From positions 1 through 56,038 of the forward strand of contig JAHCIH010000012.1 of the NCBI GenBank assembly GCA_026129335.1: 56,038 bases of DNA. Direction: 5' to 3'. Below, in pieces: positions 1-7,194 of this stretch; position 1 is the first letter of the stretch, and every line of letters begins with the position of its first letter. Source of the DNA: Anaerolineales bacterium. Its GTDB lineage: Bacteria > Chloroflexota > Anaerolineae > Anaerolineales > UBA11579. Below the pieces are notes generated by a model, which was given only the letters and a program-made list of their open reading frames with translations, searched no databases and was not told the origin of the DNA. The translations under genes and the position numbers were made by a program.

Positions 1-34
1 CCGCCAGAAATCGGCCAAACCGAGCGAAGCCCGA

Positions 35-1507
35 CTAGCTTGCTCGGCGAATAAACTCCGCCAGGTGCTTCTTCTGTGCGACCAGTGAAGGCGGGTGGAT
101 GTACATCATGTGCCCCGCTTCGTAATACTCCATGGCGATGTTGGCGTGCAGCGCCGGGTCCAGCTGCAGATGGTCGAAGGTGTACTCGGTGGCGAAGTAC
201 GGCGTGGCCAAGTCGTAGTAGCCATTGGCCACGAAAACCTGCAGCGCCGGGTTCATGTGCAGCGCCTTGCGCAACATCTCCGCCACGTTGACGAATTGGT
301 TTTGGTGCTCCTTGTAGCTCCAGGGGTGCACCCGCCCGGTGAGGATCTCATAGGGCAAGTCGCTCTCGAACTTGAGCTCCTCGCGCAGGTATTGGTTCAG
401 CGTGGCGGTGAACGGCCCTTGGATAGCGGCGTAGCTGGGGTCGAACTCGTAGTGCTCCCCGGCCGAATCGCGGTCGGAGGCTGTATAGCGGCTGTCCAGG
501 CGACCCACTGTGCGCTGCTGCTCACGCAACAGTTCCTTGGTGAAGCGATGGATATTGATGCGCAGGTTGCTGCGCAGCAGGTATTCGCTGGAGAGACCGG
601 TGTATTCCGCCAGCCGAGTGGCGATCTGGCCGCGCGCTTCGGCGCCCAGGGCGTCGCCCTTCATCAGCGCCAGGGTGTAGTCGTTGGCGGCGAAGGCTTC
701 CACCTCTCCGAGCAGCTTGCGCAGGTCGGGGAAGCGCTTCGCGTCCAGCGCCTTGTGGTACCAGGCGGTGGCCGCGAATGTGGGCAAGAAGAGGATGTAC
801 GGCAGGTCGTTGCCGACATTGAAGAGAATGGTAGAGAAATCCAACACCGAGGAGATGAGCATCACCCCGTTCAGATAGAGGCCGTGGCGTTCCTGCAGGT
901 GGTTGCTGAGCGCCGCGGCGCGGGTGGTGCCGTAGCTCTCGCCGATGAGGAATTTGGGCGAGGTCCAGCGCATCTGGCGGGTGGTGTAGAGGCGGATGAA
1001 CTCGGCGACCAGTTCCATGTCCTTCTGCAAGCCGTGGAACTGCTTGGCTTCTTCGCCCGACACCGCCCGGCTGAAGCCGGTGGTGACCGGGTCGATGAAC
1101 ACCAGGTCGGTTTCGTCGAGGATGGAATAGTCGTTGTCCAGCAGGCGGTACGGCGGGCGCGGCGTGCCCGCGTCCGGCGACATGTCCACCCGCCGCGGGC
1201 CCAATACGCCGAGGTGCAGCCACACGGAAGAAGAGCCCGGCCCGCCATTGAACGAGAAGGTCAGCGGTCGCTTGGCGGCCTTGGAGCCGGCCGCGGTGTA
1301 GGCCACGTAGAAGACCGAGGCCTTGGGCTTGTGCTCACCCTTTTCGTCGTCTTCTTCGCGCAGCACCATGGTGCCGGCAGTAGCGCTGTATTTCAGCTCA
1401 CGCTTGCCCAGGCGCAAGGTGTGGTTGGTTTGCACCAGCTTCTCTTCAGGCTCCGGTGCCGGATCTTTCTTCTCGTCTTTTTTGTTGTCGTTTTCTTTTT
1501 CGCTCAT
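35..1507 (-). CDS. Peptidase S10 (serine carboxypeptidase-like)
   Basis: This is a 490-residue serine carboxypeptidase of family S10, which removes C-terminal residues from peptides. The oxyanion-side motif GGPGSSS is near residue 88. The nucleophile lies in GESYGTTRAA near residue 191. The acid residue is probably in NGYYDLATPYF, and the catalytic His is in EAGHMMYIH near the C-terminus, so the triad is in the expected order. The first 30 residues are a Lys/Glu/Asp-rich, low-complexity head with no signal peptide, so a cytoplasmic location is likely. The ATG is preceded by a GAGGA-type ribosome site. The gene follows the prepilin peptidase gene by 15 bp on the same strand and is probably cotranscribed with it. 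The family call is firm; the substrate is unknown. Confidence 0.9.
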   Translation of the reverse strand: MSEKENDNKKDEKKDPAPEPEEKLVQTNHTLRLGKRELKYSATAGTMVLREEDDEKGEHKPKASVFYVAYTAAGSKAAKRPLTFSFNGGPGSSSVWLHLGVLGPRRVDMSPDAGTPRPPYRLLDNDYSILDETDLVFIDPVTTGFSRAVSGEEAKQFHGLQKDMELVAEFIRLYTTRQMRWTSPKFLIGESYGTTRAAALSNHLQERHGLYLNGVMLISSVLDFSTILFNVGNDLPYILFLPTFAATAWYHKALDAKRFPDLRKLLGEVEAFAANDYTLALMKGDALGAEARGQIATRLAEYTGLSSEYLLRSNLRINIHRFTKELLREQQRTVGRLDSRYTASDRDSAGEHYEFDPSYAAIQGPFTATLNQYLREELKFESDLPYEILTGRVHPWSYKEHQNQFVNVAEMLRKALHMNPALQVFVANGYYDLATPYFATEYTFDHLQLDPALHANIAMEYYEAGHMMYIHPPSLVAQKKHLAEFIRRAS

Positions 1508-1522
1508 GGTTGTCCTCGTCAG

Positions 1523-2230
1523 TTAAGCCCAATGAATCGCCAGGGCAATCGATATCGCCACGCCCAAACACAGGAAGGGCGCGTAGGCGATGCCCATCAT
1601 CGGTTGGTAGCGGCGGGTCAGCAGCATCCAGGCCAGGTAGAGCAGGCTGAAGATGCCGGCGGCGAAAATGCCGAAGAGCAGCGCGCTGAGCACCGCCGGC
1701 CAGCCCATCAGCAAGCCGATGACGCCCGAAATGGTCACATCGCCAAAGCCCAGGGCAGTGTCGGTCCACGGGCGGCCGCGCAGCCGGGCCAGCAGGCGGC
1801 CGAGCCAGTCGCCGAGGACGAACAGGCCGAGCATGATGGCGAAACCCGCGGCGCCGCCCAGCAGCGTACGCGCCGGGCCGTTCCAGTCCACGCCGATGGC
1901 GCCGAACAAAAATACGCCGGCCAGGCTGACCATGTGCAGCACCAGGCGATGCTCGATATCGATGACGACCACCAGGCCAAGATAGGCAGCGATGAGCAGT
2001 AGCTGATAAGCGGGGAACCGGGTCTGGGGATATTGAGCGATGAACACGGCGAAAAACACGGCCAGCAGCACCACGGCCAGGTTTCTCGGCCTGGTCAGAT
2101 AGCCCAGGAAGCCCCCAAGACTGAGCGGCCACCAATGCGGCCGGGCCAGCCGGCGCTCCACCGGCAGCACATCGGCCAGGTAGCAGATTAGCACGCCCAA
2201 AAGAAACCCGCTCAATGCCCAGATAAGCAC
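1523..2230 (-). CDS. Prepilin peptidase, A24 family, short form
   Basis: A polytopic inner-membrane aspartic peptidase of about 235 residues, of the type that cleaves type IV prepilin-like leader peptides. The two catalytic Asp sites are visible as VVIDIEHR and the GFGD motif (TALGFGDVTISG), both next to membrane helices. The N-terminal GVLICYLADVLP resembles the usual start of the family. The Cys-quartet methyltransferase domain of full-length PilD is missing, as in short A24 enzymes. The GTG start at 2230 was chosen because TATAAT lies 6 nt upstream of it and the frame further upstream runs into the trxA terminator. No pilin gene is adjacent, so the substrate is not known. Confidence 0.85.
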   Translation of the reverse strand: MLIWALSGFLLGVLICYLADVLPVERRLARPHWWPLSLGGFLGYLTRPRNLAVVLLAVFFAVFIAQYPQTRFPAYQLLLIAAYLGLVVVIDIEHRLVLHMVSLAGVFLFGAIGVDWNGPARTLLGGAAGFAIMLGLFVLGDWLGRLLARLRGRPWTDTALGFGDVTISGVIGLLMGWPAVLSALLFGIFAAGIFSLLYLAWMLLTRRYQPMMGIAYAPFLCLGVAISIALAIHWA

Positions 2231-2236
2231 GAGCGG

Positions 2237-2242
2237 ATTATA
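2237..2242 (-). promoter_or_regulatory. -10 box of a leaderless promoter (prepilin peptidase)
   Basis: On the minus strand TATAAT is followed by 6 nt and then the GTG start. Transcription would begin at or next to the start codon, leaving no room for a ribosome site. Confidence 0.6.
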
Positions 2243-2254
2243 GGCGGAAAACAA

Positions 2255-2283
2255 AAACAGGGCTGGGTATCCCAGCCCTGTTT
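2255..2283 (-). terminator. Rho-independent terminator of trxA
   Basis: A 13-bp perfect stem (AAACAGGGCTGGG / CCCAGCCCTGTTT) with a 3-nt loop. On the minus strand it is followed by a T-rich tail (TTTTTGTTTT), so it ends trxA transcription before the prepilin peptidase gene. Confidence 0.85.
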
Positions 2284-2301
2284 GAATGGCTTGTGCCGGG
2301 C

Positions 2302-2655
2302 TTAGTTCTGGCCTTCGGCCTGGACCACGTCCACAAACTGCTGGAACAGGTCGCGCAGCATGGGTTCCGGCAGCGCACCCACCTGGCGGTGCACCAACTT
2401 GCCGCCCGAGAGGAACAGCATGGTGGGGATGCCCTGCACGCCGTACTGGCCAGCCCAGGACGGGTTCTCGTCGGTGTTCACCTTGGCGATGACCACCTGG
2501 CCGGCGAACTCTTTGGCCAGCTTGTCCAGGGTCGGCGCTACCTGCAGGCAGGGGCCGCACCACGGCGCCCAAAAGTCCACCACCACGGGGGTCTCGGACT
2601 GTAAGACGGTCTGCTCGAAAGCATCGTCGGTCACATGAATGGGTTCATTCAGCAT
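2302..2655 (-). CDS. trxA: Thioredoxin
   Basis: A 117-residue classical thioredoxin with the redox motif WAPWCGPC near residues 29-36 and the cis-proline loop QGIPTMLFL near residue 75. It has one complete thioredoxin fold and no signal peptide or extra domain, so it acts as a cytoplasmic protein-disulfide reductant. The ATG has a GGAG ribosome site and a TAGAAT -10-like box upstream (minus strand, 2684-2679). It is monocistronic between that promoter and a strong terminator. The thioredoxin reductase gene of this window lies about 20 kb away (22018-22977). Confidence 0.96.
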   Translation of the reverse strand: MLNEPIHVTDDAFEQTVLQSETPVVVDFWAPWCGPCLQVAPTLDKLAKEFAGQVVIAKVNTDENPSWAGQYGVQGIPTMLFLSGGKLVHRQVGALPEPMLRDLFQQFVDVVQAEGQN

Positions 2656-2724
2656 TTATGGTCTCCAAATCTTTAAACATTCTACCCTTTGGACAAGGCG
2701 GCAGCCCGCGTTCTTACCCAGGAG

Positions 2725-2730
2725 TATAAT
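2725..2730 (+). promoter_or_regulatory. -10 box of a leaderless promoter (scpA)
   Basis: TATAAT ends exactly 6 nt before the GTG at 2737, the same geometry as the divergently oriented prepilin peptidase promoter. No good -35 hexamer was found at 16-18 bp. Confidence 0.55.
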
Positions 2731-2736
2731 CACCGC

Positions 2737-3516
2737 GTGGCTTTCATCGTGAACCCCACCACACCGCAACCCTATACGGTCGAAACCGAGGTCTACCAAG
2801 GCCCGCTGGATTTGCTGCTGCAACTCATCGAGCGCGCCGAGCTGGACATCACCAAGCTCTCGCTTGCCAGGGTCACCGATCAGTTCCTCGCCTACATGCG
2901 CACATTGGAAGCCGCACGCGCCGAGCGGGTATCGGAGTTCTTGGTGGTCGCCTCACGGCTGATGCAGATCAAGTCCGAGGCTTTGCTGCCGCGGCCGGTA
3001 GTGCGCATGCCGGACGAAGAAGACCCCGGCGAAGCCCTGGTGCAGCAGTTGATCCTCTACAAGCAGTTCAAGGAACTGGCCGGCCTGCTGGCCGGCCGCC
3101 AGGAAGAACACTTGCGCGCCTACCTACGCATGGCCCCGCCGCCCAAGGTGGAGGGCCGCCTGGACCTGAGCCACGTGGGCGTGGACGACCTCCACGCCAC
3201 GGCGCTGCGCGTTTTCCAACGGGAAGACGCGCGCGCTCCATTGCGCACAGTGGTGGCCCCGCCCAAGGTGACCATCCGCGAAAAGATCCGCCTGATCACC
3301 GACGCATTCAAGGAAAGCGCCACGGTGCGCTTCCGCGCCCTGTTGGGCAAAAAACCGCAGCGCCTGCATATTGTGGTCACTTTCCTGGCGATGCTGGAAC
3401 TGGTGCGCCGCTTCCGCATCACCGCCGAGCAGGAGGCGCTCTTCGGCGACATTGAGATGCGCCGGGACGAAGCCTGGGACGACAACCTCGATTTCGAATT
3501 GGAATTCCGAGAATAA
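2737..3516 (+). CDS. scpA: Segregation and condensation protein A
   Basis: ScpA is the kleisin subunit that bridges the SMC dimer and, with ScpB, forms the bacterial condensin used in chromosome segregation. The N-terminal kleisin signature is clear (VYQGPLDLLLQLIERAELDI, then ITKLSLARVTDQFLAYM). The C-terminal winged helix follows (VTFLAMLELVRRFRITAEQEALFGDIEM). Length (259 residues from the GTG at 2737) fits the family. A TTG at 2689 would add 16 residues that do not look conserved. The next gene overlaps by one base (TAATG). scpB does not follow, which is unusual because the two genes are often adjacent. Confidence 0.92.
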   Translation: MAFIVNPTTPQPYTVETEVYQGPLDLLLQLIERAELDITKLSLARVTDQFLAYMRTLEAARAERVSEFLVVASRLMQIKSEALLPRPVVRMPDEEDPGEALVQQLILYKQFKELAGLLAGRQEEHLRAYLRMAPPPKVEGRLDLSHVGVDDLHATALRVFQREDARAPLRTVVAPPKVTIREKIRLITDAFKESATVRFRALLGKKPQRLHIVVTFLAMLELVRRFRITAEQEALFGDIEMRRDEAWDDNLDFELEFRE

Positions 3517-5600
3517 TGCCCCCAAAGACAAAAACGAAAACACAGCAGCAAACCAGCGCGCCCGACTGGCAGCAGGTCGCCCGCCTGATGCTGACCTCGC
3601 GCACTATTGACGAGATCGAAGAAAATGAACTGGTCGGTGAAGGCAAGGTCACCTACCAGTTCTCCGCCAAAGGGCACGAACTTTCCCAGATATTGCTGGG
3701 TTTGCAGTTGACCCACGGCAGGGATGCGGCAACGGTCTACTACCGTTCACGGCCGTTCATGCTCGCCGCAGGGCTGAGCCCGCGGGAAGCCTTCGCAGCG
3801 GACCTATCGCTGACCGGTTCGCCGTCCGAAGGGCGTGATGTGGGCGTGGTCTATTCCATGCCGCCACGCCACGGCGTTACCGTGCTGCCCTCCTCCGGCG
3901 ATGTGGGTGCGCAGTACACGCCCGCCGCGGGCTGGGCGCAGGCGGTCACCTATTATCGTGATGAACTCAAAGACAAGCCCTGGAAGGGCGCCATCGCCGT
4001 CGCTTTGGGCGGCGACGGCTCGGTGGCCAGCAACGGCTTCTGGGCGGCCCTAAACATCGCCACCACGTTAGAACTGCCGATGCTGTTCTTCATTGAGGAC
4101 AATGGCTACGGCATTTCGGTGCCCAAGCATTATCAGACTCCCGGCGGCGACGTCAGCGCCAACCTGGCCAGCTACAAGAACCTGCGCATCCTGCGCGGCT
4201 CGGGCACGCAGCCGGAAGAAGCCGCCGGGCTGATCGCGGACGCCGTGGCCTATGTGCGCCGCGGCGAAGGCCCGGCCCTGTTGCACCTGCAGGTGCCGCG
4301 GCTGACCGGGCACACCTACGGCGAAGACCAGACCGCCTACAAGTCCTCCAAGCAAATAGAGGAAGAGCGCAGCCGGGATCCCCTTGTGGCTATGCGCAAA
4401 TTGCTCGGCGAAGCGGCCTGGGAAGCACTGGCCGTGGACGTCGAAGCGGAGGTGCGCGAGCAGCTGGCCGCGGCCATGCAAGAGCCGCCGCCGGCGCTGG
4501 ACTCCGGCCGCCGTTTCCTCTTCGCCGAGGAAAGCTCGCTTGGCGAGCTAGGACACCAACCCAGCGTGCCCGTCGATGTGGCGAAGCCGGCAGCCGACTT
4601 CGCCGCCCCGCCCGACGAAGACGGGCCGCGGATCAACCTGTCCGAAGCCGTCCGGCGCACCATGGAAGCCGAGCTGGCAGCCAACCCGCGGCTGCTCATC
4701 TTCGGCGAAGATGTAGGCCCGCGCGGTGGCGTGCACCGCGTGACAGTGGACCTGCAGGCAAAATTCGGTGAACGTCGCGTCTTTGACACCTCGCTCTCCG
4801 AAGAAGGCATCATCGGCCGCGCGGCCGGCATGGCCATGGCCGGGCTGACCGCCCTGCCGGAGATCCAGTTCCGCAAATACGCCGACCCGGCCACGGAGCA
4901 AATCAACGACACAGGCTGGATCCACTGGCGCACGGCGGGCAAGTTCAGCGCACCGGTGGTCATCCGCATCCCTGTCGGCTACAGCAAGAAGACCGGCGAC
5001 CCCTGGCATTCGGTGTCTGGCGAGGCGATCTATGCTCACAGCCTGGGCTGGCAGGTGGCCATGCCCTCCAACGCGGCCGACGCGGTCGGGCTGCTACGCA
5101 GCGCGCTGCGTGGGCACAACCCCACCATCCTGCTGGAGCACCGCGCCCTATACGACACACCACCCTCCCGGCGGCCCTATCCGGGCGATGACTATGCGCT
5201 GCCGTTCGGCAAAGCGGCGGTTGTGACCACAGGCAGCACGCTGACCGTGGTCAGCTGGGGCGAAATGCTGCACCGCTGCCTGGAGGCCGCCGAGCCGTTC
5301 GCCGGCCAGGTGGAGCTGATCGACCTGCGCACAATGATCCCCTGGGATCGTGAGGCGGTGCTGGCCTCAGTGCGCAAGACGGGCAAATGCCTCATCGCCC
5401 ATGAAGACGCGATTACTGGCGGTTTCGGCGCCGAGATCGCCGCCGTGCTGGCGCAGGACTGTTTCACTTTCCTGGATGCACCGGTACAGCGCATCGCCGT
5501 GCCGGACACGCCGATCCCCTTCAACATCCCGCTGATGAACACGATCATCCCCGGCGTAGATGAACTGCGCGCCAGGATGCAAGAACTGCTCGCCTGGTGA
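3516..5600 (+). CDS. 2-oxoacid dehydrogenase E1, alpha and beta subunits fused
   Basis: A 694-residue thiamine-diphosphate enzyme that decarboxylates a 2-oxoacid (branched-chain or pyruvate type) and passes the acyl group to an E2 lipoyl domain. Residues 1 to about 370 are the alpha subunit: the ThDP motif runs from GGDGSVASN to EDNGYGIS. After a linker rich in Ala, Pro and Glu, residues 400-694 are the beta subunit (INLSEAVRRTM, FGEDVG, LSEEGIIGRAAGMAMAG, IDLRTMIPWD, HEDAITGGFGAEI). Alpha and beta are more often separate genes, so the fusion is worth noting. No E2, E3 or lipoylation gene is nearby. It overlaps scpA by 1 bp and the cytochrome gene by 4 bp, indicating translational coupling. 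Confidence 0.9.
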   Translation: MPPKTKTKTQQQTSAPDWQQVARLMLTSRTIDEIEENELVGEGKVTYQFSAKGHELSQILLGLQLTHGRDAATVYYRSRPFMLAAGLSPREAFAADLSLTGSPSEGRDVGVVYSMPPRHGVTVLPSSGDVGAQYTPAAGWAQAVTYYRDELKDKPWKGAIAVALGGDGSVASNGFWAALNIATTLELPMLFFIEDNGYGISVPKHYQTPGGDVSANLASYKNLRILRGSGTQPEEAAGLIADAVAYVRRGEGPALLHLQVPRLTGHTYGEDQTAYKSSKQIEEERSRDPLVAMRKLLGEAAWEALAVDVEAEVREQLAAAMQEPPPALDSGRRFLFAEESSLGELGHQPSVPVDVAKPAADFAAPPDEDGPRINLSEAVRRTMEAELAANPRLLIFGEDVGPRGGVHRVTVDLQAKFGERRVFDTSLSEEGIIGRAAGMAMAGLTALPEIQFRKYADPATEQINDTGWIHWRTAGKFSAPVVIRIPVGYSKKTGDPWHSVSGEAIYAHSLGWQVAMPSNAADAVGLLRSALRGHNPTILLEHRALYDTPPSRRPYPGDDYALPFGKAAVVTTGSTLTVVSWGEMLHRCLEAAEPFAGQVELIDLRTMIPWDREAVLASVRKTGKCLIAHEDAITGGFGAEIAAVLAQDCFTFLDAPVQRIAVPDTPIPFNIPLMNTIIPGVDELRARMQELLAW

Positions 5601-5965
5601 ACGCCAAGTTTCTCCCCGCCGTGCTAGCCCTGGCCATGCTGGCGGCCTGCGGCACGCCGCCCCCGGCCGCAGAACTCAGCCCACTCGAGAAGGACGGACG
5701 GGCGCTGTTCGCCCGCCACTGCGCCGCGTGCCACAGCATCAGCGGCGACACGGTCATCGTCGGCCCGCCGCTGGCTGGAATCGCCCAGACGGCCGGCGGG
5801 CGCGTGCCGGGGCTGGACGCTGCCGCCTATCTGGAGCAGTCCATCCTGGAGCCTGGCGCCTACATCGTGGAAGGCTACGCCGATCTGATGCCGCCCGCTC
5901 TGGCCCAACTGCTGCGCCCCGAGGAATTGCGGGCCATTGTGGCTTACATGCTCACCCTCGAGTAG
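5597..5965 (+). CDS. Lipoprotein c-type cytochrome
   Basis: A 122-residue small class I cytochrome c anchored as a lipoprotein. The signal peptide MNAKFLPAVLALAMLAAC ends in the lipobox LAAC. The single haem site is CAACH near residue 46, and the axial Met is likely in LMPPAL near residue 95. It would carry electrons on the outer face of the membrane. The GTG start overlaps the TGA of the dehydrogenase gene (GTGA). Its partner enzyme cannot be told from this context, and coupling to a cytoplasmic E1 gene may be only genomic. Confidence 0.88.
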   Translation: MNAKFLPAVLALAMLAACGTPPPAAELSPLEKDGRALFARHCAACHSISGDTVIVGPPLAGIAQTAGGRVPGLDAAAYLEQSILEPGAYIVEGYADLMPPALAQLLRPEELRAIVAYMLTLE

Positions 5966-5967
5966 AT

Positions 5968-5988
5968 CGGCTGGCAAAGCGCCAGCCG
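5968..5988 (+). terminator. Hairpin after the cytochrome gene
   Basis: CGGCTGGC and GCCAGCCG form an 8-bp stem with a 5-nt loop just after the cytochrome stop codon. The tail is only weakly T-rich (TTGTGC), so this is a probable but not strong terminator. A TATGAT -10-like box follows at 5995-6000 for the next gene. Confidence 0.5.
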
Positions 5989-6041
5989 TTGTGCTATGAT
6001 CAAACCATTAATTACAAGGTTCACAAACAAGGAGATGCTTC

Positions 6042-7103
6042 ATGAGCACTAGAAGCGCAGTGCAAGGTTCCGCCGCCCATCCCCTGCCGCTACTCACCCG
6101 CTGGAAGACAGCCTGGGATGGCTGCAACGTGCCCCAGATCGAACTGGCCGACGGTTTCACCCGCTGGCTGGTCATCTCGCGGGCCTGTGTGTTCACCATG
6201 ACGATCATTTCCGGCATGCTCGGTCTGCTGATCGCCGCCGAACAGGCCGCCCGCGGCAGTGGTTCGGTGAACTGGTTCTTTGGCTTTCTATCCATTATCG
6301 GCATCGTGCTGGCCCACGCGGCCAACAACCTGCTCAACGACTACATGGACGTGCGCCAGGGTGTGGATACGGAAGACTATCCCCGCGCCCAATACAGCAC
6401 CCACCCCATCCTGGGCGGTCTGACTACGCCCAAGGGCCTGCTGCTGGCCGCCGGCCTGTTGACCTTTGTCGATTTCTTGATCATGCTCTACCTGTACACC
6501 CAGGTCGGCCCCATGGTGCTGGCCTTCGCCGTCTCGGGCTTCCTGTTGAGCTTCTTCTACACCAACGTGCTGAAGCGCGCCGGCCTGGGCGAGCTAACCG
6601 CCCTGATCGTCTGGGGGCCGCTGATGACCGGCGGCACCGCCTTCGTGGCTCTGGGCGGCCTGCCACTGACCACCGAGATCTGGGCGCTGACCCTGCCCTA
6701 CGGTCTGATCGTGGCCAGCGTGCTGGTGGGCAAGCACATCGACAAAATCGAACCGGACAAGAAAGTGGGCGTGCACTCCATCCCCGTAATCCTGGGCGAG
6801 GAGCGTTCCAAGCTGCTCAACAAAGTCTGCTTCATCCTCTTCTACGTGATCATCGTCGCCCTGGTGGCACTGAATTACACCGGCCCCGGTGTGCTGCTCA
6901 CCGCCCTGGCCTTCCCCTACCTGCGCCGCAGCTGGCAGAAGTACTCCGAGCCCAAGCCGAAGAAGGCCCCCGAGGGCTGGACCGTCTGGCCCTTATGGTT
7001 CGTGGGCTGGGCGATGCACTTCAACCGCAAGGCTGGCTCCTACTTCACACTCGGCCTGCTGGTCAACCTGGCCTGGCCGTACATCGCCGGCCTGTTTAGC
7101 TAA
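6042..7103 (+). CDS. UbiA-family prenyltransferase (MenA-like)
   Basis: A 353-residue polytopic membrane prenyltransferase that would attach a polyprenyl chain to an aromatic acceptor in quinone or related lipid synthesis. The first Asp-rich site is NNLLNDYMDVRQGVD near residue 97. The second is KHIDKIEPDKKVG near residue 235. About eight hydrophobic helices are visible. The ATG has a strong AAGGAG site and a TATGAT -10-like box at 5995-6000, so it starts its own transcript. The C-terminal part holds an extra soluble patch (YSEPKPKKAPEG). MenA-type quinone synthesis is the best guess; another UbiA acceptor cannot be excluded. Confidence 0.82.
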   Translation: MSTRSAVQGSAAHPLPLLTRWKTAWDGCNVPQIELADGFTRWLVISRACVFTMTIISGMLGLLIAAEQAARGSGSVNWFFGFLSIIGIVLAHAANNLLNDYMDVRQGVDTEDYPRAQYSTHPILGGLTTPKGLLLAAGLLTFVDFLIMLYLYTQVGPMVLAFAVSGFLLSFFYTNVLKRAGLGELTALIVWGPLMTGGTAFVALGGLPLTTEIWALTLPYGLIVASVLVGKHIDKIEPDKKVGVHSIPVILGEERSKLLNKVCFILFYVIIVALVALNYTGPGVLLTALAFPYLRRSWQKYSEPKPKKAPEGWTVWPLWFVGWAMHFNRKAGSYFTLGLLVNLAWPYIAGLFS

Positions 7104-7128
7104 GCAACCATTTCATCCACTTCAAAAG

Positions 7129-7148
7129 CCCCTGCCCAATGGCAGGGG
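7129..7148 (+). terminator. Rho-independent terminator of the prenyltransferase gene
   Basis: CCCCTGCC / GGCAGGGG is an 8-bp GC-rich stem with a CAAT loop, followed by TTTTCCTTATT and preceded by an A-run. It can work in both directions but serves the plus-strand gene. Confidence 0.85.
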
Positions 7149-7179
7149 TTTTCCTTATTCACTCTACATTTTTTCGGGT

Positions 7180-7185
7180 TATAGT
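7180..7185 (+). promoter_or_regulatory. -10 box of a near-leaderless promoter
   Basis: TATAGT lies 9 nt before the GTG at 7195. No ribosome site is visible between them, so the methyltransferase-glycosyltransferase mRNA is probably leaderless. Confidence 0.5.
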
Positions 7186-7194
7186 CAAAGCGAA

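Noticed and set aside
1..34. A partial gene at the left edge
   Set aside because: Only 34 bases lie beyond the S10 stop codon, too few to call anything.
95..2002. A long open frame (635 codons) on the plus strand opposite the S10 peptidase and prepilin peptidase genes
   Set aside because: It is antisense to two genes with clear catalytic motifs, shows no domain, and is explained by the high GC content.
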